A stretch of DNA of 64,000 nucleotides from Brevibacterium antiquum (GCF_016107655.1 NZ_JABASX010000010.1:62001-126000); one strand, 5' to 3'; positions 1 to 7,937 are shown, numbered from the stretch's first letter. Notes: generated from the letters alone by a model not told the origin. A program made the numbers and translations.

Positions 1-283
1 GAAACCCCATGTGACTCTTGCCATCGCTCCTCCTTGAGCAGTCGGTGCAATCAGTATGACGATCTTTGGGTCACGCTGCTATGGCTCGTGTCGAAATTTG
101 CTGCTGGGTTCCCAATTGAAGAGGGCAAGCTTCACAGGCAGGCCGGTGGAGAACCTGACTTTCGGTCCCGACGAGCAGGACCTCCGGTGGAGCCGGCTGA
201 GAAACCTCGAGCCTGCACCACTCTTGACTCTCAGGAGTGTCCTTTGATTGACAACTCCCCTGCCAGGTGTTCAATTTTTTCAG
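1..283. other. Left edge without a supported gene; promoter for the AbiE-like pair near its end
   Basis: No reading frame here looks like a real protein; the short frames have no recognisable motif and overlap one another. Near the right end TTGACA (248-253) followed after 16 bases by TTCAAT (270-275) makes a plausible promoter for the toxin-antitoxin genes that start at about 305. The stretch is visibly richer in A and T than most of the window, in line with the acquired look of the genes that follow. Confidence 0.35.
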
Positions 284-304
284 ATGTTCAAGCATCCTGA
301 ACAT
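284..304 (+). promoter_or_regulatory. Inverted repeat, candidate antitoxin autoregulatory operator
   Basis: ATGTTCA-N7-TGAACAT is a perfect inverted repeat with 7-base arms, placed directly before ATG 305 and just after the -10-like TTCAAT. A further TGTTCA half-site lies at about 267-272. AbiEi antitoxins are known to repress their own operon by binding inverted repeats, so this is a good candidate operator. Binding is inferred. Confidence 0.5.
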
Positions 305-1220
305 ATGGATATGACTGAACATCGGAATCAAGATGCCCCCGCGTTCATCGAGCGGGCTGTCAGTCATCTCGCTGCGTTGGGCATGCGTGTCGGGTGGTCC
401 GGTCATGCGGACGAATACGGGCAAGCCGTTTCAGGAACACTGACGATCCACAACGGGGGACGACCTCACAAGTTCTCAGCAATTGCGAGCCCTTCGAACA
501 CAAAACCAGACGTCGCCATGTTCCCTCACGATCGAGACACGGTCTTGATTTCAGAGAAGGTCACGCAATCACGTGCGCAGCAGCTCAAAGATCGTGGGTG
601 GGGAGGATATGTGGACTCCTCGGGAAATGCTTCGCCGCGCGGAGAGGGCTTGGTCATCGAGATCGCGGGCCAACGCAATGGTGATTCGGCTCAGCAGGCC
701 GCGACTACAGCGCCGTTCACCCGCGCGGGTCTACCTGTGACGTTCTCACTTCTTGCCGCCAACGAGCATTTCGGCAGCACGCCCACTCAGCGGGCCCTGG
801 CTGACACTTCTGGAGCTTCCTTGGGAACGGTCAACCGTGTGATCAGGGCACTGCGCGAGCGCACTCCTTCGTTTCTGGAGGGAAAGCACAACGAGCTGTT
901 GAAAAGATCCACCTTGGACGCCGGCTGCGCTGTTCGGCTCGGAAATCGCCGCCGCCCGCCTCGGCGCACCGATTCGGCCAGCATCCGTGCTCATTCACCT
1001 CGGCGGCAACGCCAGCGACCGGCGCGAGCTGATCCGACAGGGGAGGCTCCGCAAAGACGAGCGCGGGATGATCCGAATCCGGCCTGCTATCTGGACAAAC
1101 TCTCCAGTCCCGGCCTTCAACGAGACCGTACCTCGGCTCCTTATTCGTGCCGGCCTGCTCCTCGAAGACGACCCTCGAATCGATGAGATCAGGACTCAGT
1201 TCTTTGGAGACAACTGTTGA
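305..1220 (+). pseudogene. Broken type IV toxin-antitoxin antitoxin (AbiEi-like)
   Basis: The first part (305 to about 910) encodes an AbiEi-family antitoxin: residues about 100-110 read YVDSSGNA, matching the family's conserved DxxGNA segment, and a winged-helix HTH follows at about 160-185 (SLGTVNRVIRALRER). The frame then runs into arginine-rich nonsense. The C-terminal part continues in the next frame from about 903 (FGSEIAAARLGAPIRPASV, then DPRIDEIRTQFF) to the TGA at 1218-1220. Compared with the family, the linker between the HTH end and the FGSEIAAARL block is missing, so the lesion looks like an internal deletion of a few tens of bases that also shifts the frame. ATG 305 is preferred as start because the inverted repeat 284-304 lies just upstream; TTG 248 and ATG 284 are alternatives. 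The toxin start overlaps this stop. Confidence 0.75.
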
Positions 1221-1881
1221 TCGATCTCACCGGGCACGCGGACGTCCCGGTTCCTGAGGAAGTACTCGCCGAACTTACGAAAATCTGTAGGAAGTTGGAT
1301 GTCGAATTGCTCGTCATCGGTGCAGCTGCTCGAGATCTCGCCCTCCACTCCCAGCAGCATAAAGATCCCGTTCGCGCCACAGTTGATGTCGATATCGCCG
1401 TTGCAGTCCGCACCGACGGACAGTTTCTCGAACTCGCCGGAACCTTTGCTCGCAGGGGCAAAGCACCTCACAAGTTCAAAGTTCTCGGAGTCGAGGTCGA
1501 CATCGTTCCGTTCGGCGGCAATGAAGCCGATCGCACTGTGACATTCACAGACGGCAACCTTCTCGATGTCACTGGGCTTCAAGAAGCACACTCGACCTCG
1601 CCGTCATCCTCAATGCGCTGTCTGAAAGACCATTCGATGATGAAGTTTGGGACGACGACGAGGCACTTGACGCTACCGATGCCGACATCATCACAGCGGC
1701 CAGTTACCACTACGCCCACATCGCGGCCCAGCCATTCTCGCCACAAGACGGCATTGCCGTGCTCGACATCATCCGCGATCCGGTACAGAGACAGATGCTG
1801 ATCCGTCACATGCGGAACTCATTTGCCGGTGAACTCCTTACCGCTCATAGCCGAGGTTTCGAAGCCGGCCTCGGACATTGA
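1217..1881 (+). pseudogene. Broken type IV toxin-antitoxin toxin (AbiEii-like nucleotidyltransferase)
   Basis: TTG 1217 overlaps the antitoxin TGA, the tight coupling usual for AbiE pairs. The N-terminal half reads as an AbiEii-type nucleotidyltransferase: LLVIGAAARDLALH, then ATVDVDIAVAV (the catalytic acidic pair), then VEVDIVPFGG. After LLDVTGLQEA the frame degenerates. The C-terminal half is found from 1591 in another frame (LDLAVILNALSE, TDADIITAASYHYAHIAA, MRNSFAGELL) and ends at the TGA 1879-1881. In family members a further segment separates these two blocks, so this gene also appears to have lost roughly a hundred bases with a frameshift. The product should be inactive, which may explain why the antitoxin could decay too. 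Confidence 0.75.
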
Positions 1882-1973
1882 CGACACACCAACTGTCTGC
1901 TGTTCGTCCGACCTGGCAGGAGGATCGAGAGCGCGCCGAACTCATCGACGGCTGCTTCACCACGGTCTGATCT

Positions 1974-2567
1974 TCACCTGGTCCCACTGCCTCGGGCCAA
2001 TCTGGTAGTCAACCAGGTTTGGAAGCGGTGGGACAAAACGACTGGGTCAACGAGGAGCTTAGGAATATCGGAGGCATTGCCAGCCTCAATGCTCAGGTGC
2101 AGCAGCGTCGGTCCCGATGTTGCGATAAGGCGATCGAACTCGGAACGCAACCGCGCATCGTCTGCGGCTCGGCCGACCGTCCAGCCCGCCGCTTCGGCGA
2201 GCGCGCCGAAGTCGACGTGTGAGGAGTAGGTCGGCAGGCCGGCCGTCGATCCGTACACCTGGTTATCGAGGAGGATGAGGAACAGCTTTTCGGCCCCTAG
2301 GAATCCACCGGTGGGCAGCACGTTCGGGTTCATCAGCAAGGATCCGTCGCCTTCGAGACCGATGACTTTGGGCAGGTCGGAGTCCTTGGCCGCCAGGGCG
2401 AGGCCTGTGGTGATGGACCCGACGAGGCCCATCGAGTCGAGGACGTAGAAGTGGTTGTCCCGGTTCTCCACGGACGCCAGCTCACGGCTGGTCGCGGCAC
2501 AGGTCACGACGACGGGAAGTTCCGCGGTCAGTTCGTTGAGGACTTCGAGTGCTTCGATGCGCTTCAT
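1974..2567 (-). CDS. ThDP-dependent decarboxylase, beta subunit (sulfopyruvate/phosphonopyruvate decarboxylase-like)
   Basis: This 197-residue protein carries the diphosphate-binding half of a thiamine-diphosphate decarboxylase: GLEGDGSLLMN is the GDG...N cofactor and Mg motif, followed by LLDNQVYGSTAGLPT. Its length and its pairing with a separate N-terminal-half subunit match the ComE subunit of sulfopyruvate decarboxylase and the C-terminal half of phosphonopyruvate decarboxylases. The ATG lies one base after the stop of the alpha gene (2569-2571), so the two should be co-translated and form a heteromer. The substrate cannot be read from sequence: a sulfonate or phosphonate 2-oxoacid is the family expectation, and no obvious sulfonate pathway gene is adjacent. 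An in-frame start at 2612 would sit inside the alpha gene and is less likely. Confidence 0.8.
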   Translation of the reverse strand: MKRIEALEVLNELTAELPVVVTCAATSRELASVENRDNHFYVLDSMGLVGSITTGLALAAKDSDLPKVIGLEGDGSLLMNPNVLPTGGFLGAEKLFLILLDNQVYGSTAGLPTYSSHVDFGALAEAAGWTVGRAADDARLRSEFDRLIATSGPTLLHLSIEAGNASDIPKLLVDPVVLSHRFQTWLTTRLARGSGTR

Positions 2568-2568
2568 C

Positions 2569-3123
2569 TCAGGCCACCTTCCCATCGGTGTTCCAGAAGG
2601 AGCCGAGGACAACGACCGGACGGTAGGTCATACGGGCGTGAACACCCGCCTCGGCGACGGTCTGCTCCCAATCCTCGGACGACGAGCGCCGATCGAGCTC
2701 GAGCACCTGGAGTCCTACCGTGCGCAGAATCGTCGGCATGGGCTGGCTGATCGAGTGGATCATCGAGTTGTACTCCCCCGGGCCGCCGCGAGTGTTAGCG
2801 AAGATGAGCAGCGGCAGGTGATAGGACATTGAGAACGTCGTCAGTGCCGTGAGGCTGTTGCCGAAGCCGTTGTCCTGCATGACGACGGCCCCGAACTTCC
2901 CCGCCAGCGGCAGCGCACCGAGGACTCCGATCGCCTCCTCTTCACGGGAGAGCGGCTTCACTCGCTCTGAGATTCCGGCGGTCCCTCCGTCTGCGGTGAC
3001 CAGGTGGCCGATGACTGGGGCAATGGTGACGGAGGGAACGTAGCCGATGAGGTCGGCGCCGGCGCCCCAGATCCCATCGGCGACGGCCTGCGTATATGAC
3101 TTCGTTGTCACGGATTTCCTCAT
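2569..3123 (-). CDS. ThDP-dependent decarboxylase, alpha subunit (sulfopyruvate/phosphonopyruvate decarboxylase-like)
   Basis: The 184-residue product is the pyrimidine-binding half of the same enzyme: REEEAIGVLGALPLAGK carries the conserved glutamate that activates ThDP, followed by VVMQDNGFGNSLTALTTF, typical of ComD-like alpha subunits. Together with the downstream beta gene it would make one complete two-chain decarboxylase. The start ATG (3121-3123) overlaps the stop of a short glyoxalase relic as ATGA, so the decarboxylase genes once sat in a longer operon. A possible upstream partner, a PEP-mutase-like enzyme, is present only about 35 kb away at 38091-38939, so a linked phosphonate pathway is not shown. 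Confidence 0.8.
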   Translation of the reverse strand: MRKSVTTKSYTQAVADGIWGAGADLIGYVPSVTIAPVIGHLVTADGGTAGISERVKPLSREEEAIGVLGALPLAGKFGAVVMQDNGFGNSLTALTTFSMSYHLPLLIFANTRGGPGEYNSMIHSISQPMPTILRTVGLQVLELDRRSSSEDWEQTVAEAGVHARMTYRPVVVLGSFWNTDGKVA

Positions 3124-3191
3124 TCCCTGTCTTCGGGGACTCGGTGTTGGGTGATGTTGATGACGTTGCCGTCGGGGTCGCGGACCTTCAT
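3120..3191 (-). pseudogene. Relic of a glyoxalase/VOC-family gene (C-terminal end only)
   Basis: Read on the minus strand, 3191 to 3120 encodes MKVRDPDGNVINITQHR and a few more residues before a TGA. RDPDGNVINI is the standard closing beta-strand motif of vicinal-oxygen-chelate (glyoxalase/bleomycin resistance) proteins. The rest of a roughly 120-residue domain is missing: immediately upstream lies the macrodomain gene. The TGA overlaps the decarboxylase alpha ATG. The ATG within the relic probably corresponds to an internal methionine or was created by the truncation. Confidence 0.6.
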
Positions 3192-3201
3192 TGGATCTTC
3201 C

Positions 3202-3735
3202 TCACCATTGGTCGTGGTCGAATACCTGACAGAACACGCTCGTCATCGAGTCGCTGAAGAGGACGAAGACCACCTCGGCGATTGACTCCCAGCGCCCGCG
3301 TTCGCGGCCGTCGACGATGACGGCGTGGGCCGCCTCGGCGACGTCCCTGGCAGACCAGCCGTAGACTCCCCCGCCGATGGCCGGGAAGGCCACCGAGGTG
3401 GCGCCGAGGTCCTCGGCTGCGTTGAGGCTGGATTCGAAACAGGACTCAAGCACCTCGGGGTCGGCCTCGCCCTGATGGCGGTTGGGTCCGACGGTGTGGA
3501 TGACCCACTTGGCCTTGAGTGCGCCGGCGGTCGTGGCGACGGCCTGACCTGCGGGAAGTCCGCGCGGGTGGCTAGTTTGGCGTACCTCTCGGCAGGCCTC
3601 GAGCAGTTCGGGTCCGGCTGCCGTGTGGATGGCGCCGTCGACGCCGCCTCCGCCGAGCAGACTTGAGTTGGCGGCATTGACGATCGCGTCCACGGACGCC
3701 TCGGTGATGTCTCCCTCGAGTACCGTGATCTTCAT
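3202..3735 (-). CDS. Macrodomain protein (ADP-ribose/O-acetyl-ADP-ribose processing, YmdB-like)
   Basis: This 177-residue single-domain protein is a clear macrodomain: DITEASVDAIVNAANSS near the N-terminus, then the ligand loop LLGGGGVDGAIH, and VAFPAIGGGVYGW as the second phosphate-binding loop. The asparagine and aspartate expected for hydrolytic members are present. Family members bind ADP-ribose and often remove O-acetyl or mono-ADP-ribosyl groups from proteins or nucleic acids in the cytosol. It lies 13 bases from the Fic gene on the same strand, so they are probably co-transcribed; both act on adenine-nucleotide modifications. Function in this cell is inferred. Confidence 0.9.
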   Translation of the reverse strand: MKITVLEGDITEASVDAIVNAANSSLLGGGGVDGAIHTAAGPELLEACREVRQTSHPRGLPAGQAVATTAGALKAKWVIHTVGPNRHQGEADPEVLESCFESSLNAAEDLGATSVAFPAIGGGVYGWSARDVAEAAHAVIVDGRERGRWESIAEVVFVLFSDSMTSVFCQVFDHDQW

Positions 3736-3748
3736 GATTCAAGTCTAG

Positions 3749-4972
3749 TCATAGCCCTCCTCTTCGTGCGCCGTCCGCGAATGCGTCGAGAACGCTCAAT
3801 ACGCCGGGCTGCTGCCAGATGCGATTCCTTCTACGTCCGGTCGCCTCGTGCAGAATGCCACGATCGACCAATGTGTCGACCGCACGCATCGCCGTCATCT
3901 GATTGGTGCCGAGGGCAACGGCGACGAAACTGAGATTAACTGCTGGTTGCGCGATCAGCATGGGCAGCAAAGTCCATGCTGACGAGTCGCGCCTCACTCC
4001 TGCCAGCGCGTGCTCCATCTCATTCAGCACGGTGAGCAACTCGTCCATGAGCTGTCTGCCCGAATGGCTGGCGAAACGAGCGGCACGAGTGAACTGAGCA
4101 ATAATGGGTCCGGCATCACCTGAGCGGAATTCACCGAGGGCGGCGAAGTACGCTCCGATGTCGGTGAGCAACCCTGCCGAAATCGGTATTACCGAGGTGG
4201 TGACAAGGCCCTTCTCCTTGAGAATTGCGTGGATCAGAGCGCGACCAGTCCTGCCGTTCCCGTCGGCGAACGGGTGTATGGTCTCGAACTGCGCGTGTGC
4301 GATGGCGGCTTGAACTAACACGGGAAGATCCTCCCGCGCGATGAATGCGACGAGATCTTCTATCGCTGGAGGAACTCGGTGGTGCGCCGGCGGTACAAAA
4401 TCAGCGAGCAACGGCCCACTTCCTCCCGGTCCGATCCATACCTGCTGCTCGCGGAGTGCTCCGGCCTCGGAAGCCATCATTCGATCGCCCTCCAGCAGAG
4501 CCCGATGCATGTCGAGAATCGACTCGAGGGACATCTGACCCGACATCCCGATCGCGGTCTCCATGGCATGCACGTTGCCCAGAACTGTTGTGGCATTGGC
4601 CTTCACCGTCTCGTCTATGGACGCTAGCGCCAACTGCAGAGCCGATGTTGTCAGCTGTTCAATCTGTGAGCTTGATGCACTCTCGGTCCGCAGTAATATG
4701 GTCGGCATTGGACCGCCCATACGAGCGTTCGGGCCGAGTCTTCCGGATGCGAACCCGTCGACCCGAGCCAAAGCGCCGGTTGCATCGTCGACGTCAGCAT
4801 GTACTTCAGCCGGCAGACGCACCTCCCACTGCGCGATCTCTGGCACCAGGGCGGCACGATAGGTCCCCGTCTGGCGCTGAACCTCCCGACGGCTGAGCAT
4901 GTCCGGATTGACCGGTGACCAGTTCAGTTCTTCACTGCCCATCGACGGTATTGGTACCTTGAGATCCGTCAT
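3749..4972 (-). CDS. Fic-family AMP-transferase with C-terminal winged helix
   Basis: The 407-residue protein has the Fic signature HPFADGNGRTGR at about residues 233-244, with the catalytic histidine first, and an N-terminal Fic_N region. SSSQIEQL near residue 100 resembles the class II inhibitory helix (S/T-x-x-x-E-G/N), with Gln in place of Gly/Asn, so activity is probably self-restrained by the Glu. The last 80 or so residues (LSFVAVALGTNQMTAMRAVDTLVDRGIL, then GRRRNRIW) look like a winged-helix DNA-binding domain. A strong palindrome (5010-5028) upstream suggests autoregulation. Such enzymes transfer AMP from ATP to target proteins. No antitoxin-like small partner is visible; the inhibitory helix appears to be internal. 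Confidence 0.9.
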   Translation of the reverse strand: MTDLKVPIPSMGSEELNWSPVNPDMLSRREVQRQTGTYRAALVPEIAQWEVRLPAEVHADVDDATGALARVDGFASGRLGPNARMGGPMPTILLRTESASSSQIEQLTTSALQLALASIDETVKANATTVLGNVHAMETAIGMSGQMSLESILDMHRALLEGDRMMASEAGALREQQVWIGPGGSGPLLADFVPPAHHRVPPAIEDLVAFIAREDLPVLVQAAIAHAQFETIHPFADGNGRTGRALIHAILKEKGLVTTSVIPISAGLLTDIGAYFAALGEFRSGDAGPIIAQFTRAARFASHSGRQLMDELLTVLNEMEHALAGVRRDSSAWTLLPMLIAQPAVNLSFVAVALGTNQMTAMRAVDTLVDRGILHEATGRRRNRIWQQPGVLSVLDAFADGARRGGL

Positions 4973-5009
4973 GACGCGAACTCCTTATTAACACTTAAGC
5001 GTGTATCCG

Positions 5010-5028
5010 TTAGTTAGAGTCTAACTAA
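5010..5028 (-). promoter_or_regulatory. Palindrome upstream of the Fic gene, candidate operator
   Basis: TTAGTTAGA-G-TCTAACTAA is a perfect 9-base inverted repeat around one central base, 38 bases upstream of the Fic start and 97 bases upstream of the divergent amidotransferase start. The surrounding stretch is A/T-rich and likely holds the Fic promoter. The winged-helix tail of the Fic protein is the obvious candidate to bind it; this is inferred. Confidence 0.55.
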
Positions 5029-5125
5029 TTCACACTTCTCAGTCGAGAGATCCATCGGCGTAGGCTGACACGACACAGCCGCCTCGGCAAGGCAGACGGC
5101 CTTCTGCGGAAGGAAACGACGAACC

Positions 5126-6004
5126 ATGTGCAGACTTCTCGGCTACATCTCCCCCACTCCGGCGAGCGCAGCGGATCTCATCGGTGCCGAGGAATGTCGG
5201 CAGTGGCAGAACTTGGGCCGACTCCATGCCGATGGCTGGGGCACCGCGTGGATCCGACCGGAATCTGAATCAGCCGAATCGGCCCGTCCGCAGGGAACCA
5301 CCTCGGGCACCTTCGACACCGGCCCCGACGTGCAGGACACCGTGTCTCGGGGAGGACGTCTTGAAAGGTATCGCACCCCGCACGAGGGAGCAGACGACCC
5401 TCATCTCACGGAAGTCCTCACCGTCCGTCCGACGGTCGCGCGGATCACTCACTTGCGCATGGCCACGCACGGGGCTGTCGACCTCACCGAGAATTCGCAC
5501 CCTTTCCTCGCCGACAACATCGCTCTGGCGCACAACGGATCCATCCATCCGATAGAACGCCTACGCGAATACGTCACGACTGCCGAGGCCGAGCGCATCG
5601 GCGGATCCACAGACACCGCAATCCTGTTCGCCCTCATTTTGCGACGCGTGGGTCAGGGCGAAACTCTGTTCGACGCCACCATCGCGACCGTCCGGATGCT
5701 GCGGGCAGACTTCGACCATCCGGGGATCAATCTGCTCGTCCTCAATGCCGAGGAGATGATCGTCGTTCATGCGACTTCGGGAACACCGATTCCATATAAG
5801 AACTTCGACACTTCCGGCACCGGTGGTGAACTTCCGCTCGATCACAAGGACCACTACTACCGGATGAGCTGGCAGCGCTTCGACGACGGGGCGACGATCG
5901 TGTCGTCCTCGGGCCTTGATCATAAGGGCTGGAGTCTCGTTGAGCAGAACACGGCGATGCGGCTGACTGTGGCTGATGGGGCGGAGACTGTGGTGGCGCT
6001 CTAA
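5126..6004 (+). CDS. Class II glutamine amidotransferase (YafJ/EgtC-type)
   Basis: The protein begins MCRLLGYISP, so after removal of Met the N-terminal Cys2 is the glutaminase nucleophile typical of Ntn amidotransferases. GWGTAWI, ITHLRMATHGAV, NSHPFLADNIALAHNGSI and GSTDTAIL are the conserved substrate and oxyanion segments of the family. Length (292 residues) fits stand-alone YafJ/EgtC-like members, which release ammonia from glutamine or cleave gamma-glutamyl amides. No ergothioneine gene is next to it, so EgtC function is not supported by context. A strong ribosome site (GGAAGGA) precedes ATG 5126. Its stop overlaps the convergent surface-protein gene by a few bases. Confidence 0.85.
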   Translation: MCRLLGYISPTPASAADLIGAEECRQWQNLGRLHADGWGTAWIRPESESAESARPQGTTSGTFDTGPDVQDTVSRGGRLERYRTPHEGADDPHLTEVLTVRPTVARITHLRMATHGAVDLTENSHPFLADNIALAHNGSIHPIERLREYVTTAEAERIGGSTDTAILFALILRRVGQGETLFDATIATVRMLRADFDHPGINLLVLNAEEMIVVHATSGTPIPYKNFDTSGTGGELPLDHKDHYYRMSWQRFDDGATIVSSSGLDHKGWSLVEQNTAMRLTVADGAETVVAL

Positions 6005-6534
6005 GTCAGGTTGCGGCACTTTCCGCCGAAGAGAAGCCCAGCGTCGCTTGCGATGGATGCGGGTCCTGATCGCCATCCACTTGTGTGTTTGACGAAGAGA
6101 GAGACCTGTAGCTCGCCGAGACTACCCAGCAGACCTGTGAGTACACCAGCGGGGACTTTCGTGGTGTAGTTGCCTCCGCCAGTGGAAGTTGTGTTTAGGG
6201 AAAGGTTGTACCCGGTTAGCGGGGCCAGCACAGATCCAAGTCCACTGGTGGATGCTTCAATATCGACGTCTGTGAGTTGATAACCCGTTGGCAGATGCCA
6301 GTAGATCTCCACCCGGCCGCTTAGGAGAACCGGCACATATTTGCAATTGGCAGTCAATGTCGGTGCCGGGACGGTAGCGGCCCTGAACGAGCCCGCAGAC
6401 TGTTCGGTATCCGTCCACGCAGCCATCGTCGAACGCACACCGGACAGTCCGAGGACGAGTATGGCCAAAGCAATGCCGGCGATGAGGGCCTGGATCCGGC
6501 GGTTTCGGAGCCGCAATAGTCTGTGGCTGCTCAT
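6001..6534 (-). CDS. SipW-type secreted protein 3 of the surface operon
   Basis: This 177-residue protein starts with an Arg-rich stretch (HRLLRLRNRR), a hydrophobic helix, then STMAAWTDTEQSAGSF, the alternate SipW-type signal ending seen in its two operon neighbours. The mature part is about 135 residues, beta-rich by appearance, with two cysteines (NCKYV near the start and GGKCRN near the end) that could form a disulfide. ATG 6534 overlaps the stop of the signal peptidase fusion gene as ATGA, so it is translationally coupled. It lacks the TasA-like length of the other two and may be a minor subunit or anchor. Function is inferred from context only. Confidence 0.75.
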   Translation of the reverse strand: MSSHRLLRLRNRRIQALIAGIALAILVLGLSGVRSTMAAWTDTEQSAGSFRAATVPAPTLTANCKYVPVLLSGRVEIYWHLPTGYQLTDVDIEASTSGLGSVLAPLTGYNLSLNTTSTGGGNYTTKVPAGVLTGLLGSLGELQVSLFVKHTSGWRSGPASIASDAGLLFGGKCRNLT

Positions 6535-7937
6535 GAATTCCCCCGACTTCGTGTCTTGGCGACGACGGCGGAGCCCGTGGCGATGAGTCCGCCGGCGATC
6601 AGCAGAATCCACAGCCATCCTTCGATGCCGGTGCGTGGGAGGTCACCGGGAGAGTCGGGCGCATCTGGACCGGGCTCACCTGGGGCAGAGGGATTTCCTG
6701 GATCGCCTGGACCAGTCGAAATCTCTTCGCCTTGGCCGATTGCCGTCAAGCGCACTTCGCTTCGCTGCCCGGCGACTGCCTCTGCGTCAGCACCTTGAGC
6801 CAAGGTGACTGTCACCTGCACGCGACGCTTCTCATCACTGGGCATTTCAAGCAGACGGCGGCCGTTGTCGGGTGCCGCTCCCAGTTCGCTGAGCGGGATC
6901 CGGTGAATGAGTTCTGCTGCGCCGCCCGGACACTGATCCATCTCCACGATCTCCGCACACGAGCGCACGTCGACGAGGAGTTCGCCGGCTATCGCGTTCG
7001 TCAGCTGTCCGGAACCGATCTCCAACTCCACTGTTCCGGAATCCGGTGCGTCGGCCCAGACATCGACGGTCCAGTCCGCCGAGGCTCCCGGGCTCAGATT
7101 GAGCATCTTCGCCTCGTCGCCGACAGTCCGCATGCGCAGATACTGGCCGCGCACCTCGGCGGTGGTGCTGGTTGCGGTTCTTCCACCAGCCGTGGTTGAA
7201 GTATCGGAAGCATCAGTGCGGCCGGCTGCGGACATAATCGGCGATGAATCAGACGAGCCGAACGGACCGCCTCCGGCCACCAACAGCACAGCGGCAACAG
7301 GCAGAGCGATGGCATGCTTCGGTGAGCGAGTCATCGTTGATTGCGACGTGACGCGCGCCATCGACTCAGCAGTCGTACGCGAGTCCTCGGCCTCCTCGGC
7401 AAGGTCGTCTTCCTCGTCCTCCCGTCGCGGCCAGAAGGCCCAGACGACGAGCAGGGACGCTGCGATCGTGATGCCGCCAAGAGCATAGGGATTGCGCAGC
7501 TTCTGGATGGCCGGTGCGATCCCCGGGATCGAGAACATGACCTTGCGAACGGTATCCGCAGTGTACGGCTCGGGGTCCTTCGCTTCGTTGGCGTCGCCCT
7601 TCATCTCGAACGTGACGGTGCCGGACGTGGAATCCGTCTTCAGGATCGAGGTCACGCGGTGCGTCACGGGCAGGACCTTCTCGCCACGGTCGGCGGTGAC
7701 GATATCGCCGACCTTCATCTCCTGCGCAGGGATCTCGTGGACGAAGGCGATCGATCCGGCGGTGATCGTCGGGGTCATCGAGCCTGTTTTGAACATCATG
7801 ATCGAGATGTTGAAGACGAAGCTGAGGATGACGAGGACGATGCACACGACGCCCAATACAGCGAGGATGTTGAGCAGGGCCGCGCCCAGCCATGATGAGG
7901 GGTGCTTTCTAGGGGCGGCGTCGTGAGATCTTGTCAC
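6531..7937 (-). CDS. SipW-like signal peptidase fused to an LPxTG-anchored extracellular domain
   Basis: GTG 7937 overlaps the preceding stop (GTGA); the product has 468 residues. The N-terminal 170 or so are an ER/SipW-type signal peptidase: a first membrane helix, FKTGSMTPTI with the catalytic Ser, LPVTHRV with His replacing the bacterial Lys, and MKGDANEAKDP. A second helix (YALGGITIAASLLVVWAFW) and an acidic cytosolic linker follow. Then MTRSPKHAIALPVAAVLLV looks exactly like a former signal peptide, leading into an exported domain of about 190 residues, a proline/glycine-rich stretch and DLPRTG plus a helix and Arg-rich tail, a sortase sorting signal. No stop or ribosome site separates the halves, so it reads as a real gene fusion. 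It should mature the three SipW-type proteins of this operon. Confidence 0.85.
   Translation of the reverse strand: MTRSHDAAPRKHPSSWLGAALLNILAVLGVVCIVLVILSFVFNISIMMFKTGSMTPTITAGSIAFVHEIPAQEMKVGDIVTADRGEKVLPVTHRVTSILKTDSTSGTVTFEMKGDANEAKDPEPYTADTVRKVMFSIPGIAPAIQKLRNPYALGGITIAASLLVVWAFWPRREDEEDDLAEEAEDSRTTAESMARVTSQSTMTRSPKHAIALPVAAVLLVAGGGPFGSSDSSPIMSAAGRTDASDTSTTAGGRTATSTTAEVRGQYLRMRTVGDEAKMLNLSPGASADWTVDVWADAPDSGTVELEIGSGQLTNAIAGELLVDVRSCAEIVEMDQCPGGAAELIHRIPLSELGAAPDNGRRLLEMPSDEKRRVQVTVTLAQGADAEAVAGQRSEVRLTAIGQGEEISTGPGDPGNPSAPGEPGPDAPDSPGDLPRTGIEGWLWILLIAGGLIATGSAVVAKTRSRGNS

Noticed and set aside
34-300. Short frames at the left edge
   Set aside because: Several overlapping frames in both directions, none with ribosome site and motif together.
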